A stretch of DNA of 64,000 bases from Salinimonas iocasae (lineage in GTDB: Bacteria > Pseudomonadota > Gammaproteobacteria > Enterobacterales > Alteromonadaceae), in NCBI RefSeq assembly GCF_006228385.1, contig NZ_CP039852.1, positions 3,240,001 through 3,304,000 on the forward strand, given 5' to 3'. The position numbers and the translations under genes were made by a program. The notes beneath the pieces were generated by a model. The model did not search any database and was not told where the DNA came from. It saw nothing but the letters and a program-made list of their open reading frames with translations. This document shows positions 1 through 8,100 of the stretch, one piece after another (position 1 is the first letter of the stretch; every line of letters starts with the position of its first letter).

Positions 1-1
1 C

Positions 2-580
2 AGAGTCAGTCAGACACAAAGCTTCACGCACCGGCCGGCTATCAGCACTGAAACATTTCTGGACGAACCTTATCGCGAATTACAGCAAAGTGCGCTGTTA
101 CCCGACCACCTTAAATCAGCGTTTTTTGCGATTGCCGAACCGCTCATTGACCTAACCAAAAAACATTATCGGCCCGTCAACGAAATCAGGCTGCATGGGG
201 ACTGTCACCCGGGGAATATTCTGTGGCGTGACGGCCCGATTTTTGTGGATTTAGATGACTGTCGCAGCGGGCCAGCCATTCAGGACCTGTGGATGATGCT
301 TAGCGGCGATCGTCAGCAGCAACTGCTTCAGATCGATGTTCTGGCTGAAGCCTATGAAGAGTTTCATTCGCTGGATAAGCGAGAACTGGCATTGATTGAA
401 CCGCTTCGTGCTATGCGCATGATTCACTATATGGCGTGGCTTTCCCGTCGCTGGCAGGACCCTGCTTTTCCCCGGGCATTTCCGTGGTTCGCAGATGATA
501 AATACTGGGAAGGACAGATTCTGGCGCTCAAAGAGCAAATGTCAGCACTTCAGGAGCCGCCACTGACCCTTGGTATGTAA
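2..580 (+). CDS. srkA: Stress response kinase A, 3' part (gene starts before the window)
   Basis: The last 192 codons of a protein kinase of the SrkA/YihE (RdoA) family are present; the reading frame is open from the first bases and ends with TAA. The catalytic-loop motif LHGDCHPGNILW is followed by VDLDDC, which holds the metal-binding Asp of this phosphotransferase fold, and by a helical C-terminal region (PLRAMRMIHYMAWLSRRW) typical of the family. Known members are cytoplasmic Ser/Thr kinases that protect cells during envelope and oxidative stress. In Escherichia coli the gene sits directly upstream of dsbA; here dsbA lies about 6 kb downstream with other genes in between. The N-terminal lobe is outside the window, so completeness cannot be judged. 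Confidence 0.9.
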   Translation, partial: RVSQTQSFTHRPAISTETFLDEPYRELQQSALLPDHLKSAFFAIAEPLIDLTKKHYRPVNEIRLHGDCHPGNILWRDGPIFVDLDDCRSGPAIQDLWMMLSGDRQQQLLQIDVLAEAYEEFHSLDKRELALIEPLRAMRMIHYMAWLSRRWQDPAFPRAFPWFADDKYWEGQILALKEQMSALQEPPLTLGM

Positions 581-585
581 CGCCG

Positions 586-1011
586 GTGTTTGCCGAAGCC
601 GGGCTGGCCGGAATGTTTGTCAGCGCCTTTCTGGCTGCCACTCTGCTGCCATTAGGCTCTGAAGCTGTATTACTTGCTCTGCTTTACGCCGATTACCCGG
701 TTATCCCGCTTATTATTACTGCGACAGCCGGCAATGTCGGTGGCTCACTGGTAAATTACTGGCTTGGCTGGCGCTTTGGCAGAGCGGGCATAATGCGCAT
801 TGCCAAAGTCCCTGAACATCGCCTGGTTAAAGCCGAACATCAATTCCGGCTATGGGGAAGGTGGAGCCTGTGTCTGGCATGGGTACCTGTTATTGGCGAT
901 CCGCTGACCTTTATTGCCGGCATACTTCGCATCAGTCCGGTGTGGTTCGTGGTGCTGGTCACTGCTGGTAAGGCCAGCCGCTACATTATAATTTCTCAGC
1001 TCGCCGCGTAA
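586..1011 (+). CDS. YqaA family (DedA-like) inner membrane protein
   Basis: This 141-residue protein has four hydrophobic segments and the family pattern SAFLAATLLPLGSEAVLLAL near the N terminus, then a GN-GG-N-LG stretch and WVPVIGDPLTFIAGILR in the second half, as in E. coli YqaA and the wider DedA/SNARE-associated superfamily. The physiological role of YqaA is not established; DedA relatives affect membrane lipid and proton homeostasis. The GTG start at 586 follows the srkA stop by 5 bp, which suggests one transcript. An ATG at 613 is an alternative start, but the GTG start keeps the N-terminal residues that align with YqaA and gives the usual length of about 142 residues. No strong ribosome site is visible for either. 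Confidence 0.8.
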   Translation: MFAEAGLAGMFVSAFLAATLLPLGSEAVLLALLYADYPVIPLIITATAGNVGGSLVNYWLGWRFGRAGIMRIAKVPEHRLVKAEHQFRLWGRWSLCLAWVPVIGDPLTFIAGILRISPVWFVVLVTAGKASRYIIISQLAA

Positions 1012-1018
1012 CTGTGGT

Positions 1019-1046
1019 TTGTTTTGCCCGTGCTATAACGTATACT
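1019..1046 (+). promoter_or_regulatory. Possible promoter of the btuB leader
   Basis: A TATACT hexamer at 1041-1046 matches the sigma-70 -10 consensus well. TTGTTT at 1019-1024 is a weak -35 with a 16-bp spacer. The site lies directly before the cobalamin riboswitch, so transcription would begin just upstream of the aptamer. This is a sequence match only. Confidence 0.4.
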
Positions 1047-1054
1047 CCGGCGCT

Positions 1055-1245
1055 ATTCAGGTGCTTGTTTTTATTACAAGTTAAACGGGAAGTCAGTGAA
1101 AAGCTGACGCTGCCCCCGCAACGGTAAGCTCAGATCTCCGATCTTCATTTACATTAGCAAATGCTAAACGTCACTGTGAGCACTCATGGGAAGACGTAAA
1201 TGGCTTCGAAATGACGAAGCGAGCCAGCCCGGATACCGGCCTGAT
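1055..1245 (+). ncRNA. Cobalamin riboswitch (B12 element)
   Basis: The leader of btuB holds the conserved blocks of the AdoCbl/cobalamin aptamer in order: ACGGGAAGTC at 1085-1094, the core GCTGCCCCCGCAACGGTAA at 1109-1127, CACTGTGAGCACTCATGGGAAG at about 1172-1193, and the B12-box region GAGCCAGCCCGGATACCGGCC at about 1221-1241. CAGG near 1058 can pair with CCTG near 1240 to close the P1 stem. This class binds cobalamin and, in btuB leaders, lowers expression when B12 is plentiful, usually by hiding the ribosome site. Expression of the downstream receptor gene is therefore probably repressed by intracellular cobalamin. Confidence 0.95.
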
Positions 1246-1315
1246 ACGCGGCTGACACTGAGTCAGCCTTTCCTATCAGCTGCACTCGGGCGGAGTGCTG
1301 TTACGGAATCATTTC

Positions 1316-3229
1316 ATGAAGAACCCATTATTTACTACGACCGCTTTGTCGGCGGCATTCGCGTTATCCGGCATCGTTTCGCCGGCTTTTTCACAGCCAT
1401 TCCCCACTGATGCAGAAACCCTGACGGTAACCGGCTCTCGTCTGGCGCTTGGCCGTTCTGAACTGGCGGCGGTATCCACGGTCATCGACCAACGAGAAAT
1501 TGAGCGCTCAGGCGCCCTTCAGATCACAGACCTGCTACGCGCACTGCCCGGCGTAACGATTGCACAGTCCGGCAGTACCGGCGCACTTACCGAAATACGC
1601 CTGCGCGGTAGTGAAACCAATCACTTACTGGTAGTTATTGACGGTGTTATTGCCAATGATATTGGTCAGGGGAGTACCATCGACCTGGCGCATTTAAATA
1701 CTGCGAATATTGCTCGCATTGAATTGCTGCGTGGTGCACAAAGCGCATTGTGGGGAAGCGGCGCGGTGGCCGGTGTATTAAATATCACAACCACTGCCGG
1801 TGCCGGGCAAAAAGATGCTGTGCAGGCAGAGGTCGGCATCGGCACGCAAGGGACTACATCAGCGTCAGCATCGGCCAGCGGCACGCAAGGCAAGGTATCT
1901 TTTAATGCCTATGCAAACTGGTTGAATACCAATGGAGATAATATCGCCCTGACCGGGGGTGAGGATGACGGATACCGGAACATTGCCACAGGGGGCGCTT
2001 TGCGCTGGCAGGCAAGCCCACAACACCGCTTCTCGGCTAACCTCCGTCTGGTTGATTATGCCAGCGATTTTGATGCTATCGACAGCATTGAGACCGGGTT
2101 ACCCGTGGATGCGGACAATGTGACCGATGGCAAGCAAATCAATGCGCTCATCGGTTGGGATTTTACTCCGCAGGATGTCGCTTATAGCAGCAGCGTTACC
2201 GGTAGCTATCGCAAAGATAAAAATGACAGCGTTGCCAGTGGTCGTTTTGCTGGAGGTACCACCGGTGAGCGCTTTCAACTGACCTGGCTAAATCGCTACG
2301 ATATCGGCGACTGGCAGCTTGCTGGCGGTCTGGAGTACCTCACGCGTCAGTTCAGCCAGCGCGGGCTGGTGGATTTTGGCGATCCCAATCAAAGCCAGCA
2401 AGACCATACGGTAAGTGTGTTTGGTGAAACCGCCACCGAACTTGCTGACACCCTGTTATTGTCACTTTCTGCACGGTTTGATGACAATTCAGAATTTGAT
2501 GATGCTGTGAGTTACCGGGCCGGCCTGAACTGGCCAGTCACCGATCAGTATACGGTGTTTACCAGTGTCAGCCGGGCAGTTAAGACACCTTCTTTTACCG
2601 AACGCTTTGGCTATTACCCGCAAACATTTACCGGCAACCCGGACTTGCAGCCGGAAACCAGTCAGCAGTGGGAAGCGGGAGCAAGAGCAACGTTTACGTC
2701 GGCACTGCAAGGTCAGCTAAGCATCTTTTCAACACAGCTTGAAGATGAGATAAACGGGTATGTTTATAACCCGGAAACATTCATCACTACCGCCGAAAAT
2801 AAAGATACCGACAGTGACCGTGAGGGGATTGAGGCTGAGCTTACCTATCAGCAAGATGATATTACGGTGCGCACCGGTTACAGCTATGTGAATAGCGAAG
2901 AAGACGGTGTAGATGAGCTGCGCAGAGCAAATCATCAGGCTTCTGTGAGTGTGCTAGCCCCACTGCCCATCGACAATATGTCGTTTTATGCTAAAGCAGC
3001 CTATACCGGTAGTCGCGACGACATTTACTACCCACCCTATCCACAACCTGCGCAACGTGTCGCGTTGTCTGCCTATACGCTGGTTGATTTAAGTGTTAGC
3101 TACCAGGCGACATCTCAGTGGTCTGCGGCTCTGCGTATCGATAATCTGCTGGATGAGGAATATCAGGATATTGTTGGCTTTTCGGCCCGCGAACGGCGTG
3201 CTGTGTTGTCGGTTACCTGGCAAGGCTAA
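1316..3229 (+). CDS. btuB: TonB-dependent vitamin B12 outer membrane receptor BtuB
   Basis: This TonB-dependent beta-barrel receptor imports cobalamin across the outer membrane. A signal peptide (MKNPLFTTTALSAAFALSG to about residue 29) is followed by a TonB box-like ETLTVTGSR, a plug domain (RSGALQITDLLRALPGVTI, IRLRGSETNHLLVVIDGV, IELLRGAQSALWGSGAVAGVLNI) and a barrel with the NLLDEEYQD motif near the end. I chose ATG 1316 rather than the in-frame GTG 1295 because it begins a clean signal peptide. The mature protein ends in W-Q-G rather than the usual terminal Phe or Trp. Substrate assignment rests on the cobalamin riboswitch directly upstream and on BtuB-like length (637 residues; E. coli 614). 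A strong terminator follows. Confidence 0.92.
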   Translation: MKNPLFTTTALSAAFALSGIVSPAFSQPFPTDAETLTVTGSRLALGRSELAAVSTVIDQREIERSGALQITDLLRALPGVTIAQSGSTGALTEIRLRGSETNHLLVVIDGVIANDIGQGSTIDLAHLNTANIARIELLRGAQSALWGSGAVAGVLNITTTAGAGQKDAVQAEVGIGTQGTTSASASASGTQGKVSFNAYANWLNTNGDNIALTGGEDDGYRNIATGGALRWQASPQHRFSANLRLVDYASDFDAIDSIETGLPVDADNVTDGKQINALIGWDFTPQDVAYSSSVTGSYRKDKNDSVASGRFAGGTTGERFQLTWLNRYDIGDWQLAGGLEYLTRQFSQRGLVDFGDPNQSQQDHTVSVFGETATELADTLLLSLSARFDDNSEFDDAVSYRAGLNWPVTDQYTVFTSVSRAVKTPSFTERFGYYPQTFTGNPDLQPETSQQWEAGARATFTSALQGQLSIFSTQLEDEINGYVYNPETFITTAENKDTDSDREGIEAELTYQQDDITVRTGYSYVNSEEDGVDELRRANHQASVSVLAPLPIDNMSFYAKAAYTGSRDDIYYPPYPQPAQRVALSAYTLVDLSVSYQATSQWSAALRIDNLLDEEYQDIVGFSARERRAVLSVTWQG

Positions 3230-3244
3230 CTCCCCCCACCGATA

Positions 3245-3284
3245 AACGGGAATACACATTCATAATGAATATTCCCGTTTTTTT
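3245..3284 (+). terminator. Rho-independent terminator of btuB
   Basis: A perfect 10-bp stem (AACGGGAATA at 3245-3254 pairing with TATTCCCGTT at 3270-3279) is followed by a run of T residues to 3284. It starts 15 bp after the btuB stop codon. Confidence 0.9.
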
Positions 3285-3337
3285 GTCATAAACCCATATT
3301 CCTGACTATAGTGTGAAGTTATAAAAATAAATCCGCT

Positions 3338-4882
3338 ATGCCTGCACTACTGGATGTTGGCGCGGGGTTGCCGGGCCCAATGACTAATAATTATAAAAAC
3401 TTGTTACAGCAGCTGCCGTCCTGTCTGATTTTCAAACAGAAAAATAGCAGCACGCTTTACCTGTCAGACGTACTGACACAGCACCTGAGTCTATCTCAGA
3501 CCACATTTTCAGACGATGTCCCCTGCCCGATTCAATTTTACTGTGGCCGCACCGGCGACGCGCTGACCGGCGATGCATCTCCCCTGGTCATCGCCGAACA
3601 TCACCATGCATTGTGTCAGCAAGTAGTACTGCAATGTGGCGCGCGACGCTTTTACAGCCACCTGCAAAGCAAACTTGTTAGCGATAACGACACAGCATGG
3701 CTGGTTATTGAGGTTACGCTCAATCAGCCCTATCAGACGCACCAGACGCTATCTGCCTGGCAGGAGAAATTATCATTCAGCATGATGCTTTCTGCTATTT
3801 CTACCCGGTTAATTAATGCCAGAGATGACGAGGCAGATTCATTGATTGAGCAAAGCCTGGGTACCTTTGGTGAATATCTGAAGGCCCAGCGCTGCTATCT
3901 GTTTTGCTTCTCTTCGGATAATGCGCTTATGGATAACACGCATGAGTGGGTCGCGCCGGGCGTAACGCCATTTAAAGATGAGCTGCAACAGGTGCCGGTA
4001 GCAGAACAACTCCCCTACTTTGATACGGTAATCAAACAGGACCATGCATTTGTAGTCGGCGATGTTGAGGAACTTCCCGCTACTGCGGCACTGGAAAAGG
4101 CGGAGTTCCAGCGGGAAGGGATCCGCGCGGTTTTATGTGTTGCAGTACATGTTAATGATGACCTGTTTGGTTTTATCGGGTGCGATTTTCTAACCGGTCC
4201 GCATTGCTGGACCGAGCACGAAATCAAGTCGATTAAGCTTATCGGTGAGATGGTCAGCGAAACGCTGTCCAGTATTACAACCAGACAATCGCTACAACGC
4301 GTACAGCAGGAATTATTACAGGCCAACGCCCGTCTTAAAGTGCTGGTAAACCTGGATGGACTGACCCACATTGCTAATCGCCGCCATTTTGATGAGACAC
4401 TGGAAACGCAGTGGCGAAGCATTGCAGAAAGTGGCCTGAGTTTGCTGTTTATCGATGTGGACAACTTCAAGCACTATAACGATAACTATGGCCATCAGGC
4501 CGGCGATGAAGTGCTACAGGCTATTGCCTGCGTGCTGGATGATGTCGCCGATAGCCTTAACGGGCTGGCTGCCAGATATGGCGGTGAAGAGTTCGCTATA
4601 ATACTACCCGGGCAACAGCATAAAGAAGCCACCACTGCTGCCTCTCGGGTGATGCGCGCGGTAAGTACACTTAATATCGCCTTTGCATCGTCCGAAAAAA
4701 CTGATCGGGTCACAGTAAGTATCGGTCTGGCTGACAGTATGAGTGCAACGTCACCTCAGTCGCTAATTAATCAGGCCGATGCGGCACTTTACAAAGCCAA
4801 ACAATCCGGCCGCAATACTATCGTCAGCTTTCCGACCACACAACGCGCATCAAACAGAATGGCTACCGGTGCTTATAGATAG
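3338..4882 (+). CDS. GAF-GGDEF diguanylate cyclase
   Basis: A 514-residue soluble protein predicted to make cyclic di-GMP from two GTP. The N-terminal third has no motif I recognise; a GAF sensory domain lies at about residues 145-320 (SMMLSAISTRLI to IKLIGEMVSETL). A short coiled linker leads to a GGDEF domain at about 340-500, with LDGLTHIANRRHFDE, IDVDNFKHYNDNYGHQAGDE and the active-site signature RYGGEEF near residue 414. The inhibitory RxxD site five residues before GGEEF is missing (S-L-N-G), so simple I-site product feedback is not expected. No transmembrane segment is seen. ATG 3338 and ATG 3380 are both possible starts and neither has a good ribosome site. The 263 bp after the stop hold no gene I can support. 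Confidence 0.88.
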   Translation: MPALLDVGAGLPGPMTNNYKNLLQQLPSCLIFKQKNSSTLYLSDVLTQHLSLSQTTFSDDVPCPIQFYCGRTGDALTGDASPLVIAEHHHALCQQVVLQCGARRFYSHLQSKLVSDNDTAWLVIEVTLNQPYQTHQTLSAWQEKLSFSMMLSAISTRLINARDDEADSLIEQSLGTFGEYLKAQRCYLFCFSSDNALMDNTHEWVAPGVTPFKDELQQVPVAEQLPYFDTVIKQDHAFVVGDVEELPATAALEKAEFQREGIRAVLCVAVHVNDDLFGFIGCDFLTGPHCWTEHEIKSIKLIGEMVSETLSSITTRQSLQRVQQELLQANARLKVLVNLDGLTHIANRRHFDETLETQWRSIAESGLSLLFIDVDNFKHYNDNYGHQAGDEVLQAIACVLDDVADSLNGLAARYGGEEFAIILPGQQHKEATTAASRVMRAVSTLNIAFASSEKTDRVTVSIGLADSMSATSPQSLINQADAALYKAKQSGRNTIVSFPTTQRASNRMATGAYR

Positions 4883-5145
4883 ATCTATTTATTCTATAAT
4901 GCCGTTGAGATAGCCCTGACTTTCTGAAACCACGCTTTGTACCTTCACAGATGCATTTTAATCATTAATATTTCGGTTAATGCCCACTCCACTGCGGTCG
5001 CTGCCGGCTGAAAAGCAGCCACAGCTATGTTATCGTTACCTCGCAGCCTTATATGAAGATGTGCATCAGACACATCCGTAATTTTGCGCTATTCGCGCTT
5101 GTTTAGTCAGCAAGTGATATCCATCCGATTATCGGAGGCACAATT

Positions 5146-5511
5146 ATGAAACGCTTACTGGCCCATTTAAATAACCTCTCTGAAAGTCCGGCGTTACTAA
5201 ATCAGGAAGTAACCACCGTGCTGTCGATTTTTTGTGAAAAGTTCGAGCGGCGCGTACAGGAAATCGATACGATTTCTGACGAAGGGTATGTCAAAGTAAC
5301 ATTCAGCGATGAGACTATCGGCTATGTGGATGTCGATAAAAACGTACTGATTGAGATAGAAGACTCTTTTCAGTTGACGGTTTTCACGTTTGCCCGACAC
5401 AACAACCAGTGGCAGTTCAGCGAGCGTAACTGCTATGACATTGCAGGCACCATGACCCCACAGGCTTCGCGCCTTGCGCCCCGCATGGCGCAGTCTTCTT
5501 CACCCGCCTGA
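5146..5511 (+). CDS. Uncharacterised 121-residue protein
   Basis: I do not recognise this family. The start is well supported by TCGGAGG at 5132-5138 before ATG. The protein is soluble and acidic in its middle, with a predicted alpha/beta core (VKVTFSDETIGYVDVDKNVLIEIED) and a low-complexity tail rich in Pro, Ala and Ser (TPQASRLAPRMAQSSSPA). There is no signal peptide or membrane segment. It stands alone between the GGDEF gene and the luciferase-like gene on the same strand, with gaps of 263 and 117 bp, so it is probably its own transcription unit. The good ribosome site, normal codon use and lack of a better overlapping frame argue that it is real. Confidence 0.6.
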   Translation: MKRLLAHLNNLSESPALLNQEVTTVLSIFCEKFERRVQEIDTISDEGYVKVTFSDETIGYVDVDKNVLIEIEDSFQLTVFTFARHNNQWQFSERNCYDIAGTMTPQASRLAPRMAQSSSPA

Positions 5512-5628
5512 CAAATGTAGTTTGTCGGGCTGCATGCTCTGCCCGACGTGTTGTGTCTGTTAAGCCACTTGTATCAGTGAGTGCTCGCCCCCACCGTCTT
5601 TGGTAACGTTATTATTACCGGAGCCGAC

Positions 5629-6648
5629 ATGACTTCTCCCGTACCTCTTTCAATTCTTGATCTTGCACATATCGGTGAAAACCAGAGTGTTCAGCAGGCG
5701 ATGGCAAAAAGCCAGGCTATTGCCGTACTCGCTGAAAACAGTCAGTTTGAACGTCTGTGGCTGGCTGAACACCATGGCATGCGAGGCGTTGCCAGTGCCG
5801 CCACATCAACACTTCTGGCTAACCTTGGTGCGCTAACACAGTCAATTCGCTTAGGATCCGGTGGTGTTATGCTGCCAAACCACGCGCCATTGGTGGTTGC
5901 TGAGCAATATGGCACGCTGGACGCGCTTTACCCCGGTCGTATCGATTTGGGACTGGGCCGTGCGCCGGGCACTGATCCTGCCACCTCAAATGCACTACGC
6001 CGAGACCTGAATAAAAATGTGGGCGACTATCCTTCTGATATTCAGCAGCTTCAGCGCTATTTATCTGATGATAGTGGGGATGCACAAGTCCTCGCGGTGC
6101 CGGGGGCAGGCAGCCATGTGCCCTTGTATCTGTTAGGTTCCAGCCTTTACTCTGCTCAACTGGCCGGCAAACTGGGGCTACCTTTCTCGTTTGCTTCCCA
6201 CTTTGCGCCTGACGCTTTATTTGATGCTATCAACATCTACAAAATGAACTTTTCGCCTTCTGCGCAACTCAATAAACCTTATGTGATGGCCGGAGTAATG
6301 GCGGTAGTCGCAGAGTCTGACGATGACGCAAATTATCATTTCAGTTCGGTGCAGCAACAGTTCGCTAATTTACGCAGGGGGGCAAACGCGCCCATGCCGG
6401 CACCGGTGGATGATATATACAAACATCTCAGTGAAGTCGAAGTACAGACCATCAACCGAACGCTGCGCTATGCGGTGAAAGGCACACCGGACAGCGTAGA
6501 GAAACAATTGAGCGAGTTTGTGGAGGCAACAGGCGTCGACGAGGTCATCCTGTCTTTCCCCGTGTACGATGATAAACAGTGCCTTGAATCCATCAGGCTG
6601 GTCGGCGAGATGCACAGCATCAAAGCTGCGCCCTCCTGGCAGGCTTGA
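5629..6648 (+). CDS. LLM class flavin-dependent oxidoreductase (MsnO8-like)
   Basis: A 339-residue TIM-barrel protein of the bacterial luciferase-like monooxygenase superfamily, which uses reduced FMN and oxygen on small organic substrates. Visible family blocks are PLSILDLAHIGENQ at the N terminus, RLWLAEHHGM near residue 55, LGSGGVMLPNHAPLVVAEQYGTLDALYPGRIDLGLGRAPGTD around 85-120, and GTPDSVEKQL with DEVILSFPVYD near the end. The N-terminal wording is that of the single-component MsnO8-like group, whose substrate is generally unknown. ATG 5629 is preferred over an upstream in-frame GTG at 5581 because CCGGAG lies just before it and the family starts with S-x-L-D-x-A. It appears monocistronic. 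Confidence 0.85.
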   Translation: MTSPVPLSILDLAHIGENQSVQQAMAKSQAIAVLAENSQFERLWLAEHHGMRGVASAATSTLLANLGALTQSIRLGSGGVMLPNHAPLVVAEQYGTLDALYPGRIDLGLGRAPGTDPATSNALRRDLNKNVGDYPSDIQQLQRYLSDDSGDAQVLAVPGAGSHVPLYLLGSSLYSAQLAGKLGLPFSFASHFAPDALFDAINIYKMNFSPSAQLNKPYVMAGVMAVVAESDDDANYHFSSVQQQFANLRRGANAPMPAPVDDIYKHLSEVEVQTINRTLRYAVKGTPDSVEKQLSEFVEATGVDEVILSFPVYDDKQCLESIRLVGEMHSIKAAPSWQA

Positions 6649-6745
6649 ATCTTTACCGTCGACAAGCTCAGAAAAAGATAGCGACTAGGCGAAGTAACAA
6701 TGCTGTGGTAACCTCACTCACAGATATGGATAAAGGAAATGTTGC

Positions 6746-7372
6746 ATGAAAAAAATCGCATTATTTTTTGTTATGGCTATTTTGCTTCCTTTGCAGGCTT
6801 GCGCTGCAGATGCAAAATGGGAAGAGGGAAAGCACTATCGGGTGCTGGACGAAGCGGCTACTGAGCAGCCTGAAATTCTTGAGTTCTTCTCTTTCTGGTG
6901 TCCGCACTGCTACCAGTTTGAGCCACTGGTAGATGAAATAAAATCCAAAATTTCTGATAATACTGAGTTTAAAAAAATTCATGTGAATTTCATGGGCTTT
7001 ACCGAGCAAAGTATTCAGGATGATGCGACCCGTGCCATGATGGTAGCACGCGCTGTGAAGCAGGAAGACGCACTGAATGCTGCGATTTTTGATTATATTC
7101 ATAAGCAGCGCGCCAGTGTTACCGGCATGAAAGATTTGCGTAATATCTTCGTCGTAAACGGTGTTGATAACGCCGAGTTTGATAAGCTTTCTAACAGCTT
7201 TGGTGTTAACAACATGATGAAGAGAAACAATAAGGTACTGGAAAACTATCGTCAGTATGTACGTGGTGTACCTAACTTTATTGTAAACGGTCGTTATCAG
7301 GCACAATTTACCTCCGATATGTCTGAAGACGATATCGTTGAGCTTATTGTTTGGTTAAGCAAACAGGATTAA
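6746..7372 (+). CDS. dsbA: Thiol:disulfide interchange protein DsbA
   Basis: A periplasmic oxidase that introduces disulfide bonds into exported proteins. A signal peptide of about 20 residues (MKKIALFFVMAILLPLQACA) precedes a thioredoxin fold with the DsbA active site FWCPHCYQF near residue 52 and the cis-Pro loop RGVPNFIVNGRY near residue 174; a helical insertion lies between. Length (208) matches E. coli DsbA (208 with signal). AAAGGAAA about 9 bp before ATG supports the start. The sequence LQAC could be read as a poor lipobox, but Gln at -2 makes signal peptidase I cleavage after ACA more likely. A terminator follows. Its usual redox partner DsbB is not in the window. Confidence 0.93.
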   Translation: MKKIALFFVMAILLPLQACAADAKWEEGKHYRVLDEAATEQPEILEFFSFWCPHCYQFEPLVDEIKSKISDNTEFKKIHVNFMGFTEQSIQDDATRAMMVARAVKQEDALNAAIFDYIHKQRASVTGMKDLRNIFVVNGVDNAEFDKLSNSFGVNNMMKRNNKVLENYRQYVRGVPNFIVNGRYQAQFTSDMSEDDIVELIVWLSKQD

Positions 7373-7390
7373 TCCTGTCGCCCGAATTGA

Positions 7391-7417
7391 AGCGCGCCCT
7401 TGTGGCGCGTTTTTTGT
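7391..7417 (+). terminator. Rho-independent terminator of dsbA
   Basis: The stem GCGCGCC (7392-7398) pairs with GGCGCGT (7404-7410) around a short loop and is followed by TTTTTTG. It starts 19 bp after the dsbA stop. Confidence 0.85.
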
Positions 7418-7434
7418 TTTTAAAGGACAAATAA

Positions 7435-8028
7435 ATGACTGTATCCCTTTCCCAGCTGGACTTTATCAATGAGCTGGACAAGCTAAAGGCGGTGAAGCGC
7501 CAGATGTTATTACCCGGTGAAGACAACCGGCAGGAAAACAGTGCTGAGCATTCATGGCATGTCGCGCTCACCGCATTGATGCTAAAAGATTACGCTGAGC
7601 ATCCGGTTGATATCGACCGGGTTATCAAAATGATACTGCTGCATGATTTAGTTGAGATAGATGCCGGCGATATGTTTGCCTTTGCTGATGAGCAGGATCA
7701 CGCTGAGCAGGAACTTAAAGAGCTGGCTGCTGCCAAGCGGATTTTCGGCCTGCTCAAAGAATCGCAGGGCCAGCATTACCTGAAGTTGTGGTTGGAGTTT
7801 GAAGCCGCTGAAACTAACGATGCGCGCTTTGCTAAGGCGATGGATCGTATTCTTCCCCTGTTTCAGAATATGAAAAATAATGGTGGTAGCTGGGCTCGCC
7901 ATAAGGTCACTAAGCAAAAAATACTCGACAGAAACCAGATGCTCGAAACGGCTGCGCCGCTTTTATGGCAGTACGTCAATGAACAACTGGATATCGCTGA
8001 GCAAAACGGCTGGCTGGCAACACAATAA
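7435..8028 (+). CDS. HD-domain phosphohydrolase (5'-deoxynucleotidase type)
   Basis: A 197-residue HD-superfamily metal-dependent phosphohydrolase. The metal ligands are visible as AEHSWHVA near residue 35, LLHDLVEIDAGD near residue 68 and the distal Asp in FAKAMDRILPLF near residue 130. The layout matches the YfbR/HDDC2 group, whose characterised members dephosphorylate deoxynucleoside 5'-monophosphates; the exact substrate here is inferred. AAAGGAC before ATG 7435 supports the start. It lies between the dsbA terminator and the permease gene, 72 bp from the latter. Confidence 0.85.
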   Translation: MTVSLSQLDFINELDKLKAVKRQMLLPGEDNRQENSAEHSWHVALTALMLKDYAEHPVDIDRVIKMILLHDLVEIDAGDMFAFADEQDHAEQELKELAAAKRIFGLLKESQGQHYLKLWLEFEAAETNDARFAKAMDRILPLFQNMKNNGGSWARHKVTKQKILDRNQMLETAAPLLWQYVNEQLDIAEQNGWLATQ

Positions 8029-8100
8029 TATCCATATGAACCTGTATGGTTGTTGACGGGTAGCAATAATCATTGGTTTGCATTTAACACTTGTGTTGCT

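Noticed and set aside
1186..1410. A 74-codon frame across the riboswitch and btuB start
   Set aside because: It overlaps conserved cobalamin riboswitch blocks and the btuB signal peptide in another frame; no family resemblance.
4015..4470. A 151-codon minus-strand frame inside the GAF-GGDEF gene
   Set aside because: It is a shadow of the GAF and GGDEF domains, without start signals or a plausible product.
6761..7306. A 181-codon open frame antisense to dsbA
   Set aside because: The plus-strand DsbA reading has signal peptide, CPHC site and family length; the antisense product resembles nothing.
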